From the NCBI GenBank assembly GCA_006503535.1, contig QYRS01000010.1, positions 1,736,001 through 1,800,000 of the forward strand: a DNA stretch of 64,000 bases, in the 5' to 3' direction. The position numbers and the translations under genes were made by a program. Of the stretch, positions 1 through 10,200 are shown piece by piece. Positions within the stretch are counted from its first letter, which is position 1, and each line of letters starts with the position of its first letter. This stretch comes from Arthrinium phaeospermum (Eukaryota; Ascomycota; Sordariomycetes; Amphisphaeriales; Apiosporaceae). The notes below the pieces were generated by a model. It did no database searches. It was not told the origin of the DNA and worked only from the letters and a program-made list of their open reading frames with translations.

Positions 1-225
1 CATAAAATAGCCCATGGCCCGCCCTTTCCTCCGCTTGGGCACAAAGCGCCTACTATCGGAACCCGTCGAGTTTTCTTCATCGCACGATGCTGTCGAAGAC
101 CCCGTTTCACTGTCGGACCTAGACCGGGCTCGTGTGTAGAAATTGGTCTTTCTGTCCATCCTACTCAGGAACTCGCTCAGAGTCCTCTTCTCCTTCCCCG
201 ATGCACTTGGCGGGAGCTCGGCCAT
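1..225 (-). CDS. 5' end of an unrecognised protein gene, cut by the left edge
   Basis: Read on the minus strand, an ATG at 225-223 opens a frame of 75 codons with no stop up to the window edge. The start sits in an acceptable context (AAGCATGG). The predicted N-terminus is hydrophilic. It has a Lys/Glu/Arg-rich stretch around residues 11-28, a Ser/Asp/Glu-rich stretch at about residues 35-58, and a basic cluster at about residues 64-69 (PKRRKGR) that could be a nuclear localisation signal. Amino-acid composition and codon use look like real coding DNA. I do not recognise the family and infer no function beyond a possible nuclear location. No signal peptide or membrane segment is visible. A minus-strand open frame at 177-740 overlaps it in another phase but has no coding character. 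An intron close to the edge, or a different true start, cannot be excluded. Confidence 0.55.
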   Translation of the reverse strand, partial: MAELPPSASGKEKRTLSEFLSRMDRKTNFYTRARSRSDSETGSSTASCDEENSTGSDSRRFVPKRRKGRAMGYFM

Positions 226-1937
226 GCTTGTTTGGTGGTGAATTTGCCGCTATAACGAACGATATGAGGTATACATGTGAGTGGGATACTGCGGGAAATC
301 CGGAAAACAAAAGGCTGGACGGAGGGGAATCTTATAAGCGGTGTGTTTATGTCAGAATAGCAAGGTAGTTGTGCCGGTGTGCTCAGATGACGTGGGTGGT
401 GGTGTTGGTGGTGTTGGGTATAAGAGGTGGACCTGACAACAGGCGATCGGCGTCTTTCCTGGCGTGTATGTAGAATACCTGCGAGCTTATATCGTGTGAT
501 ATTCAAAAGAAAGAGAGGGGTTACCAGAAAGGGTAGGAACTGGAACTTTTGAAGGCACAGCTGACATGGGCTGAAGTGAGTACTTATCTCACACACACTC
601 CCGCGCCCACGCACCCTCGCACCCTCGCAGCCGTCAAGCCGTTTCATGGCTACTGCAATACCTAACCTATCAAGTTGCGTGATGTAAGCTAAGCTAGAAG
701 CATCCAAGTACCGAGACTCGCAAATGTTCGTCCCTCCCATCAGATGCGTCTGGACCCTGCGGAGCCTATCTCGTGGGTGCTAGAGCGGCCATGGCGCTGG
801 GTCCCTAGCAGAGGCACTAGATCAGGCTTGTTCTGAAGTACAAAAATGAGACAACCCAGGCTCGCCAGGGCCCCGCGGGACGTCCAGCTGGGGGACCCGT
901 GGCGTTTTGATTGGGTACAGCGACAGCAGCGGGGATTGGCACGCCTGCACCTGCACCAAGCTACCGACTACTGCCACCTACTTCTTACCTTACTTATACG
1001 GAGCAACCCATCAGCTTCTAGGTATACGGGAAATTAGTTCAATGAGGAGCCAAGGCCATGACATGCGGCGGGAAAACCGAGTTGAGTGGAATAAGGTTCG
1101 AGGCATCATCTCAATTGCATGGTGCCAGTCCCATTTTACCCCTCGCCAAGGCGACCGAACAACTCTCCGATGAACGAACGGTGCTGATCATTGGGCTCCC
1201 GGGGGCCTCGGACTCGTCTGTCAGAAAAGATAAGCTGAGAAGTTTCATTCCCTTCGTTCAATACGGAAATAGCTCTTTAAGCGTCACACAACAGCCTGTT
1301 TCATTTCCGAGATCCCCCTCCTTGCAACGCAACACTCAAGCTGAGCTGCCAGAAGGTGTTGGGGTCTGCGAAGATCCACGGTGTTTTAGTGGTTGGGGCA
1401 AGGGGGCATGGGGGGAGGAACGTGGCTTGCAGCTAGTTGGGTCTGGAGGAATCGACAAGGTGGCCGTGAGAATAAACAGTACTTCGCCTACCACTTACCT
1501 CAACTACTCTAGCTTCTGTTAATCATAGCAGAGAAAGAGATGAGGATGAGCATTAGGTACTACTTTTTGATGTAGTCAATCATTACTTCCTATAGAATGT
1601 TTGCTTGCTGTGGTCGACGTTGCACTGGAATAATAGCTTCTCGATCTCCAGCCTGATAGACTTGACTCAATGGTTTATTCTGACAAGGGCCTGCAGAACG
1701 GATTCCTTGGCAAGCGCATAAAACAAGCCTTGCTAGCGCTGACCTTCAAGACTGGACCCCCTGGAAATTCTTATCTTATCCGAGGGTGGGCCCTGTTGCT
1801 GTGATTGGAAGGAAAAAAGTTCGAGGCCGCCTAGCAAATGCGAGAGGCTTCAACCTAGACGAGGGTTTCAGTGACTGGCGGAGCGGATATCCTCACAACC
1901 AAGACTCGAAACACACACCCACCGGGAAACCGTCGCG
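226..1937. other. Divergent intergenic region between the left partial gene and the CCDC137-like gene
   Basis: This 1.7 kb spacer separates two start codons facing away from each other, so it should hold both promoters. Visible features are a GGT-rich run at about 390-417 next to a TGACGTGG sequence (CRE/bZIP-like core, about 386-393) and a CA/CCT-rich pyrimidine tract at about 590-640. Several open frames cross it (177-740 minus; 846-1173, 1058-1522 and 1786-2046 plus). None has a recognisable domain, a convincing splice structure or coding-like composition. I therefore call no gene here, though a small unrecognised gene or noncoding RNA cannot be ruled out. Confidence 0.5.
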
Positions 1938-3046
1938 ATGCCTCACAAACACACAAGAAGAGAGAAGGACCTCTCGACGTGAGTCGCTATCCCAGATCAA
2001 TGGGCGAAACCCCCCACCTCGTTCTAAGCTAACCGTCGCATCTTGAGTACAGTTTCGACCTACCGCCCACTCAAGTCGCCAAGTCCTTGCCTGTGACAAA
2101 GTCGCAAAAGAACAACCAACAGGACAAGAAGAAGAACACCCGCCAGGAAATAAAAGAGTCTAGCAAAGATGCGCCGCCCAAGAATGCAAAGCGGAAGCGC
2201 GAAACCGAGGCAAACGATGCGCCCCGCGCTTTCAGAAGGCTGATGGCCCTCTCGGGTGGAAAGAGAACACGCTCAGGCCTGGATAATGGTGACGAGTACG
2301 AGTCAAAGAACAAGAAGAAGGCGAAGGCGAAGGCAGCTGCAGCTGCAGCTGCAGCTGCCGGCACATCAACCGAAACCGGGGCCACAGAGACGAAGGCAGC
2401 ACCCAAGGAGACCAAAGAGGCTATCGAAATACCAAAGATCAAGCCGGGAGAACGCATGTCAGAGTACGCCGCCCGTGTTGACCAAGCGCTCCCTATATCG
2501 GGCTTGATTGGCAAGACGGCGAAACAAGGCAAAGATCCGCTGGGAGGAAAGGTGTGGCGCACGAAGAAGGAGCGGCAGATGCACAAGCTCTACGACGAGT
2601 GGCGCGAAGAGGAGAGAAAGATCAAGGAGCAACGGGAGGAAGACCTCGAGGAGCAGGCCGAGCGTGAGGCCGAGGAAGAGGAACAGGGGATCAGCTGGAA
2701 GATCCCCAAAGAGCTCGGTGCTGCCGGGGGCAAAAAGGGCAAAAAGGGCAAGCGAGCCAGGCTTCTGGGCGAGGCCAACGATGACGAGGAGGATCCGTGG
2801 GCGGAGCTGAAGCGCAAACGAGGAGAGTCGAAGCCGAAGCTGCATGACGTCGCGAAAGCGCCCCCGGAGCTTCACAAGATCAACACGGCAAAACTGCTGT
2901 CTGTCCGGGGCGCAGCAGTCTCGGTGGACAACGTACCCAAAGCCGCCGGCAGTCTGAGAAGGAGAGAGGAGCTACAGGGTGAGCGAGAGAAGGTCATCGC
3001 AGCCTACCGCAAGATGATGGAAAGCAAAAGTAAACCAGCGCAATAG
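1938..3046 (+). CDS. Basic coiled-coil protein resembling CCDC137, probable nucleolar protein; two exons
   Basis: Joining exon 1 (1938-1978) to exon 2 (2053-3046) gives a 344-residue protein. The intron (1979-2052, 74 bases) has a GTGAGT donor, a GCTAAC branch site at 2028-2033 and a TACAG acceptor. The ATG at 1938 is chosen because the exon 2 frame has no upstream ATG, and splicing gives a smooth N-terminus beginning MPHKHTRREK. The protein is highly charged. It has a Lys-rich N-terminal third, an alanine run at about residues 108-116, a conserved-looking block GERMSEYAARVD near 147, and a long Glu/Arg/Lys coiled coil at about 172-225. A lysine/glycine run lies near 235 and a C-terminal segment (about 277-344) has PPEL, then a basic helix ending in an AAYRKM-type motif. 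From memory, this C-terminal pattern matches animal CCDC137, a nucleolar and perichromosomal RNA-associated protein. That homology is an inference. No catalytic residues are visible, so the role is probably structural or in ribosome assembly. Confidence 0.82.
1979..2052 (+). other. Spliceosomal intron of the CCDC137-like gene
   Basis: Donor GTGAGT, branch GCTAAC about 20 bases before the acceptor, acceptor TACAG. It interrupts the codon after residue 13 (phase 2). The first coding exon is only 41 bases long, so frame-only prediction would miss the true start. Confidence 0.85.
2333..2358 (+). repeat. (GCAGCT)n hexanucleotide repeat encoding a poly-alanine run
   Basis: About four copies of GCAGCT in frame inside the CCDC137-like gene encode consecutive alanines after a Lys-Ala-Lys-Ala lead-in. 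Length variation between strains would change only the alanine count. Confidence 0.85.
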
Positions 3047-4272
3047 TTGAAGCAACCAGTCCTTAGGTTGGGGGCTCTAATGTTATAATGCTGATTATTA
3101 GCATCAGCATCATACTCTGTCCAACTCGGAATTAACACATCTAATGCCGCTCAGAGCCTAGTCATGGCAGCAGCTTGGATTGGTTAGTTGTTTTGATGAT
3201 CGGCCGATTGCCATTATGTCATTTTCTACTTTGGATGAGGCTGTGTGTTGTTGGATGTGTATGTCGTCTGCAATTATATTGATGGCATGATGATTGACAT
3301 GTAGGATCTCAATCCATGCTCATCGGTGCTGTTGTTGGGTGTAAGCAAGTGGTCTGAAGTGATAGTTACTCCGGCACGGTACGGGCAAGCCCTGCGAGAA
3401 TCAACCAGCAAAGCTGGATTTCGATATATGCACTTCAATCGAACGTGACAGCCGCGCAATAGGACTTGAAATTTTTATAAAAAATATTCAATTACACGGT
3501 AAGATACGATTTATTTTTTTAAAAAAATTAAGGAATAAAAATAAAAAATATTAATAGTAAAGGCAGAGTGAATTGAACTCGAGAAGTGCATTTCAAGCTC
3601 GAAATCCGCTTTAATTCCGCGGCCTCTGGCGGGGTGTCTGAAGTGAAGTGTGAGGGGCAGATCAAAGCATCAGCCCCACACCCTCCTACCCCACGCTTTG
3701 ACAAGCTTCAAAGCGTACTCCGTACAGCGGGTGTCAGTTTGATTTCGTTCTGGCCTTGGGTTGGGTAAATTTTACCAAATTTTCCAGAGCACCACACTTC
3801 GAGCCCAGCTGCTGGCTCTTTTCTCCTCGCGATTTTTTTTAACCCATTCCCATATTGACACGATACAGCACCGAGACGTTTCTGTAATCAGAAACACAGT
3901 AAAAAATTTCAATTCAGGCCGCGTATGTAAATATCGCATTCGCAAACGAATTCGACGCCTCATACCGGTCTCCAGGCAACTCATCGTCGTGTTACGCCTG
4001 TTCGGAGAAAGCGACTCACTCACAAGCCCACCCTATTAATCCTGACATATCCCTGCATTTGGCCGGCTGGGCTTGGATTTGATCAACCTCTCAGGAATCC
4101 CCTGAATGATATTTGAGGCAGCAGTTGATCTGACAATGGTAATTGTGCAGCCGTAGCCGCACGCCCAAGGTACTTCCCCGTATCAGGCATTTTAGGAGGT
4201 GGAAAGCCAACCCATCCCCGGACATACTTGCATTCATCTCCCCCAACTAGATGTACCAACGAAATCGAGACC
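3047..4272. other. Intergenic region upstream of the TFIIIC gene, with a small AT-rich patch
   Basis: The first part is the 3' flank of the CCDC137-like gene and the last part the promoter and leader of tfc3. About 3466-3565 is abruptly AT-rich, with long A and T runs and almost no G or C, unlike the balanced DNA on both sides. It resembles the large AT block on the right and may be a short RIPped fragment, or simply a poly(dA:dT) promoter element. A T run lies at about 3832-3840. The short open frames here (3274-3459 minus, 3586-4039 plus, 4083-4349 minus) have no coding character. Confidence 0.55.
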
Positions 4273-7200
4273 ATGGATCGGGGACTCGACGACTTGGTTG
4301 AATGGCTCCTCACGGAGATCGGATTCTCTGGCCTGGAAGGTAAGTCCAACCAGCTCAGTCTTCGTAGGCTGCACTTGCTAACTCGATGCCTGCTAGGTTT
4401 CTCGGCTCTTCATATGGTGAAGGCCGTCAAGACATTTTACATCCAGAGTAAAGTCGGAGCTGAAGGTTCTGGTACGGATGCACCGCCGCCGCTACCATCT
4501 TCCGAGGTTGTTCACAGCCAAGAAGTGGGCGAAAGTGACATCGTCCAAGCAAGCGTCGTCTGGAACTGGCTTACAGCCCGGAACGATGTCATCGTTGGCG
4601 AGGATAATCGCTTCAGGGGCATCTCCCTCAAGGAGGCGCTTGATCTCTCCGGCTATGTCCCCTCCACGGCACCTCTCGCTGCTGGAAGCTCCGGCGAAAC
4701 AATGTCCGCAGCGAATGCAACCACCGGGCCAGCGACTCAAGGATCTTCGGCGAGTAATGAAGGTGCTGGCACTGACGGTAGAAGATCTGGGAAATCGGCA
4801 CGCCAAGTCGCACCACAGCTGCATCTTTCGGAAGAGAGGTTATGGAAGGCGATAACTGGCCATCAACCCGATCTCAAGAAAGTTCCTCAATTCGAATGGC
4901 AGGCTTTGGTAGCCATTGCCTCTGTCAGGGAGGTTGGAATCCTTCAGGGCGACCTAGTCAGGCTGACTAGCCAGGATAAACGCTCACTTCCCACACGGAC
5001 AGACGCACTGGCGCGGAAAGGCTACATCGTGAAGCAACCTGTCATGCTGCGAGGTTGTCGAACAAGCAAGATCTGGTTGGCTCAGTTTGCACACCATGCT
5101 AAACAGGAAACCATCAACGAGGGACTTGCATCCGCCAAAGTTGACTTGTCAAGAGAAACGTTGACCAGGAACTGGGAACCGGTCCCATTCAGCCATTTCT
5201 GGAATGGTGCACGAGTTGATCACATCGCACTTGCACAGGGGTTTTTGGCTATAGTGAAGGCATTCGGCAAGATCCGGTATTGTGATATCCGTATCAAGCT
5301 TGATATTGTAGGGAAGACTTCACAGATGCGAGCGATGGGAAAGTCCTCGAGATGGTTTGCACACCGCGGCATCGTCGAATTCAGACCAATGAAGGCGCCT
5401 GATAGTAACCGAGTCTTCAAGGATTGCGTCGAGTTCATTCGCGATCCAACAGCAGAGGAATGGCAAGCCTTCAGAAAGACCCCGACAACTAGGATGAGGC
5501 TGAAAGACCCATCATCGCATCGCAAAGACAGGTCTGCTGCATCGCGCCACGACTCAACGAAGACAGGCTCGAAGCTGTCGCGATCAGCTCAGAATGAGTT
5601 GAAAAACGAGCAGGCACTCATAGCCAAGCTTCCCAGTCCAGACATGATAAGGCTCTCGGCATGGAATCCGTACAAACCCCTAATCAACACGGTTTTTGAC
5701 ATCATTCAGCGGTCTGGGACTGAGGGTACATCAAACTTGAACATTGGATACTTCCTGCTGGGCTGGCCTTATCGCAAATGGATTTTCTCCATGACAACTC
5801 TGCTTGGCCAACAACGTGTACACCCCGAACACCTGAAAGCTTTCTCGGTCACTGCACAGCTCGCCCGGCGCGGGAAGACGATGACGTACAGCTTCTTCGC
5901 CACGAGCAACATCAAGTCAGATAACGACAGTTCCAGGCCTGCCCCTGATGGGGAACAGCAAGAAATTGCTGACAATGCAACGGCATCTGATGCTCTACCG
6001 ACAGACCTGAACACCAAATATGGCTTCTCACGTCCATCTACCAAGGTTTTCTTGAGGAACACTTCAGCCAAGTACGTTTCGATGCCAAAGAAAAGGGAGC
6101 TGATGCCGCCAGTCAATCCCTCAGAACCCACTACACCAGCCAAGAAGTCAATCTCTCGGACCCGTCAGCTTAGACAGCCACAACCCGGTCATGATGAAGA
6201 AGACTCAGCTTCTGAGCAACCTAACGAAACACCAACAAAGCGGAAGCGGTTGCTAAGGGGTAGGAAATCTCCGACCCCAAATCTGATTGATCAAATGGAC
6301 GATATGCAACCCGAGCCCATGGATGTAGACGATCTTCAGCCAGCTGAAAATGCCAGTGCTGTGAAATCGTCGAGTGAAGCAAAGCCTAATCCTATGCCGC
6401 CACCTCCACGGCCTTTAGGGGTATTCTATGGCCAGCCGAACTCGCTAGATCCTCGGAAAACCAAAGGTCGGAAACGGAAGTCGTTAGTGCTGGTAATCAG
6501 GCACCCTTCTCTCAAAACACCAAGCGAGACTGGCCAACAAAAAGAAGCGCACGATGGACCGTTGGACACAACGCCAAAACACCAGCAGCCAACGCCCATG
6601 CATACTGTGGAGGAATCAGCAGCCGTCGAAAAGGACATGGTCGCTGAAAGTAAACCAAGCAGTACTGAACCTCCTGCTACCCCTGTTCCCAATCCGGTGC
6701 TAGAGACGCCTCTGCCAGCTCATCAAGATAACACCTCAACTCCGTCTGATGATACTGTGCCAGCTCAGCCGGCGAGCCAAGAGAATACCTCTACTCCGGC
6801 CGATGGGGCAACGCCTGGTAATAAACGTTCTAGACGCGGCGGCGACAAGCGATTCACCTGTGAGACGTGTGGTAACAGTTGGAAGAATAACAACGGCTTG
6901 GAATACCACGTGAAGAAGTCTCAAACTGCTTGCAACCCTACCTGGGTACCACCACCACCTAGTCTTGAGACCCTATCAGTTCGACGTGCGAAACCGAAGG
7001 AGCCTCCCCTACCAAAGACGTTGACCACACCTTCCAAGAGTCCTATGAAGGACCGCCAATACTCCCAGGCGGCACTGCCCACCAAACGCCCGAATCGTGC
7101 TCGGATTGATACCCCACAAGAAACAAGCCCCGTGAAAGGGGTTAAATCACATCAAAGTACTGTTCTGCTTAGCGTGGGGCAAATACATAATGGGCCTGAT

Positions 7201-10200
7201 CTTGCCCCAGGTATAAGATGTGCTCCTTCTGGGGCAGATGAGAACACCAATGGTACTGCACAGAATGTCCGTGTCCCTCCTTTAACCTCGAAGCCGTCGA
7301 CGACCACGGATAGCCCACTGGTGCCAGCGGCAGATGCCGGTGCTGTGCTCCCGGGAAATAACGTGGCACGCTCATCCCCTTACCCATTTGGTGGCATGGA
7401 ATCTTCAGGGACTACATCTACACCTATGCCAACGCCTACGCCGGTGCTCAGTTTGCCAGATCGTGCAACGCCTGATTATCCTCTACCTATTCCCAAGCAT
7501 AACGTAACACTTCAAGCCCAAGCTTCACAGGAAACACCTCCCAACGGCGGTATAATCGGTGGAACCGTTGCTCCTACGCCGGCAGCTCAACGCGATGCAA
7601 AGCGGACTATAAAAGCAATGGGTGTGCAGAGACGAATTCGCACGACGAGTCTCATCGAAGAGCTCCTTCGTGACAACGGAGGGGCTTTTCCTGGCGACCA
7701 GGCACTGCAAGTTGTGATTGCATCCATTTGGCCCCGCAGGTTCAACGACAACGTTGATCCGCCCGATCAAAAAACTTGTGATAATATCGTCAAGAAGATG
7801 ACAGGGGCCAAGGTTCTCAGGCAAGATTATTATGGTTTCAGGGACTATGAGGGGAATGTCAAGTCCATCTCAGTGATATCCAAAGCCAGTGATGGACAGG
7901 GAGAAGCGGCGCTGGCGGAAAAGATCCTAGGGATCAAAGCAAAGGCCATTGAGTTGTATCCCGATCTTTATATCCCTCCTGGGTTGAGTATGTTGCTTGG
8001 AGGACCGCCTCAAACCGAAACCTCCGGTATTGGCGAGGCAGGATCGATTCCTACTGCATTTACTAGCATTGCCAAGGGCTCCGTACGAAAAAGTGTCCTC
8101 ACCCTGGATTACCATATGCCTCAAGAGTCGTCAACGCTGTCACGGAGTGTACCCACGGTGGACCGAGTCGCGTTGTACGAGTCTAACAAGAGGACTCAGC
8201 CGGAGCCAGCGGACCCCAGCGAAGAGAGTTCGAGGCTTGCAAAACGACAAAAAGTAGATGGACACGATGAGGGCGGCTATAATTCCACTATGCCTCAACA
8301 GCGACGCTTGTCTATTCGCCCGGATTTCGCAATAGATCCTAGTCTGACTTCCCCGGCAACGGGAACAGAAGCGACTGGGCCATTTGGCCATTTCACCGAG
8401 GGTATGGAGGTTGACGCTACCGCCCCTCTAGCTTCTAAGACCGCTGGCCGCGGACGCGGTCGTGGTCGTGGGGGTGGCCGAGGCAGGGGACAGGGACGGG
8501 GCCGAGGACGTGGCAGCAGCACTACAGCTCGTGGACGCGGTGGACAAGGTACCGGCCGGGGCCGTGGTCGCAAGCGTGCCAATGTTGCCCTCGATGACGG
8601 TCATTCCGCCCGCCAGGCCAAGGCTGCTAAATACACTACCACGGCGGAAGGCGACCTCAGTGTTCTCTGGAATCTCGATGAAGATCTCCCTAACGTGCAG
8701 CGGGCAATCAAATTCTCGGAATCGGCTCGGGTACTCTACCCCCAGCCCTTCGAGCTCACAGCAATGCAGCAAGATGACTCTGATGAAGACGACGACGAGG
8801 ATAGGTTCCTTGCAGAAATACCACCACAGAGTGACGCTCCGCCGAACGCAGGTAACATGGTGGACACAGAGGCACATGCAAACAATAACTCCACTGTGCG
8901 TTTTGCTCGCACAGTTCGCGTCGAAGCTCTTGGTGATGGTATCTGGCCTGCCAACCTCCCCAAAGGCTACAAGCCTGGTGGCCGTGGTGAGAGTTTCAGG
9001 ATGGTCGGCAAATTTCCGACATCTCAATGGTTCTTCAGGGAAAACCTCCCGCAAAACACCCAGGAACTGCTGCACATGGCAACAGGCGCCAATGAAAAGC
9101 CTCCACGAAACCGAACCCCACAAGGATCCGACTATGAGGAGTTCATTCAGAACGTAACGAGCATTGAATCTTGGGAGTTGTCATCGGAAGGTGTATACTT
9201 ACAGTTCTCTGGTACAGCTGCACCAGATTACGTTTTCATCTCTCTCGGCGTAGATGGAAAGCACACAGGCCCAGGTGCATCACCGAAGCTTGAATGGCGG
9301 GACGACTTGCAGTACACCCCCGCCAACATACCACAAGATATCATCGAGGCCCCTCCAGATGATGAGATCTGTGTGCCCTCGCAGATCGGACCTGTAGGGG
9401 CGGGTGATGCCGTGGCCCAGCCCATGGCGCAACCTGTACCACCACCCGAGGAAGAGACGAATGAGAACCCACCTCCTCGTAAGCGGAGAAGATACAAACG
9501 ACGCACCGGGCCAATAACGATACGTCGTGATATTGTTTACAAGACCCGCCCGCTGAGCGAACTACCTCCGCTATCCAGGGGTCGCTGGAACCAGCGCAGC
9601 GAAGCTGCTGCTGAAGTCGGCCTCCTTGATGGAGAGCACCACCTATTGGTCGGGTTTCTCATACTCAAGGCGCTGGTTGGTGGTGTCGAGAAGATTGTCG
9701 ACTGGGGTATGCTCATCAGGCTTTTCCCGCAGATGTCTCTGTCTGGCCTGAGGCGGTTCTGGTCCAAGATGGGCAGAGAGCGCAGGAGCTTCATTGATGC
9801 GTTTAATACACGTTTCCCGGCCGCGTTTCTGGAAGCCTATGAACAGGGCAAGCTGCCTCCGATAGACTACGAGAACCTCGAAGCGTACGATTGGAAGACA
9901 TTGATCAACTGGGCCGCCAAGCTCAAGACGCACCAGCAAGTCGAGCTTCCCCCACGGCGAGAAGTGCTCGAGGACCGGTACATGCTTCAAGAACCGTCCG
10001 AGATCGAAGCCAGATGGCGCGACGAATGGTTCGGCCCGATCACATCAGCCTATGCACGCATCGATGGTTCGGGCGGCGAACCTCTGACGGTTCCCCTGAG
10101 CAGCGGCACCGATGATGATGTAATCATGAAACTGGCAATATCGTGGATCAAGGCTCTCTGCAACAGCAAGTCGCGCTGTACCGTGGGCGAGGATGTGCGA

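Noticed and set aside
177..740. 187-codon minus-strand open frame at the left
   Set aside because: It overlaps the better partial gene in another phase. Its composition (His-, Arg- and Ser-rich from CA and GGT runs) and lack of any domain suggest chance.
1058..1522. 154-codon plus-strand open frame in the intergenic region
   Set aside because: No recognisable domain, no splice structure and no coding-like codon bias; it lies in a divergent promoter region.
3570..3580. Sequence matching a tRNA B box (GTTCRANNC) on the minus strand
   Set aside because: No T-stem pairing, acceptor stem or A box could be fitted around it, so it is not a tRNA gene.
8428..9157. 231-codon open frames on both strands within tfc3
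   Set aside because: They are shadows of the tfc3 coding frame, created mainly by the RG codon repeat.
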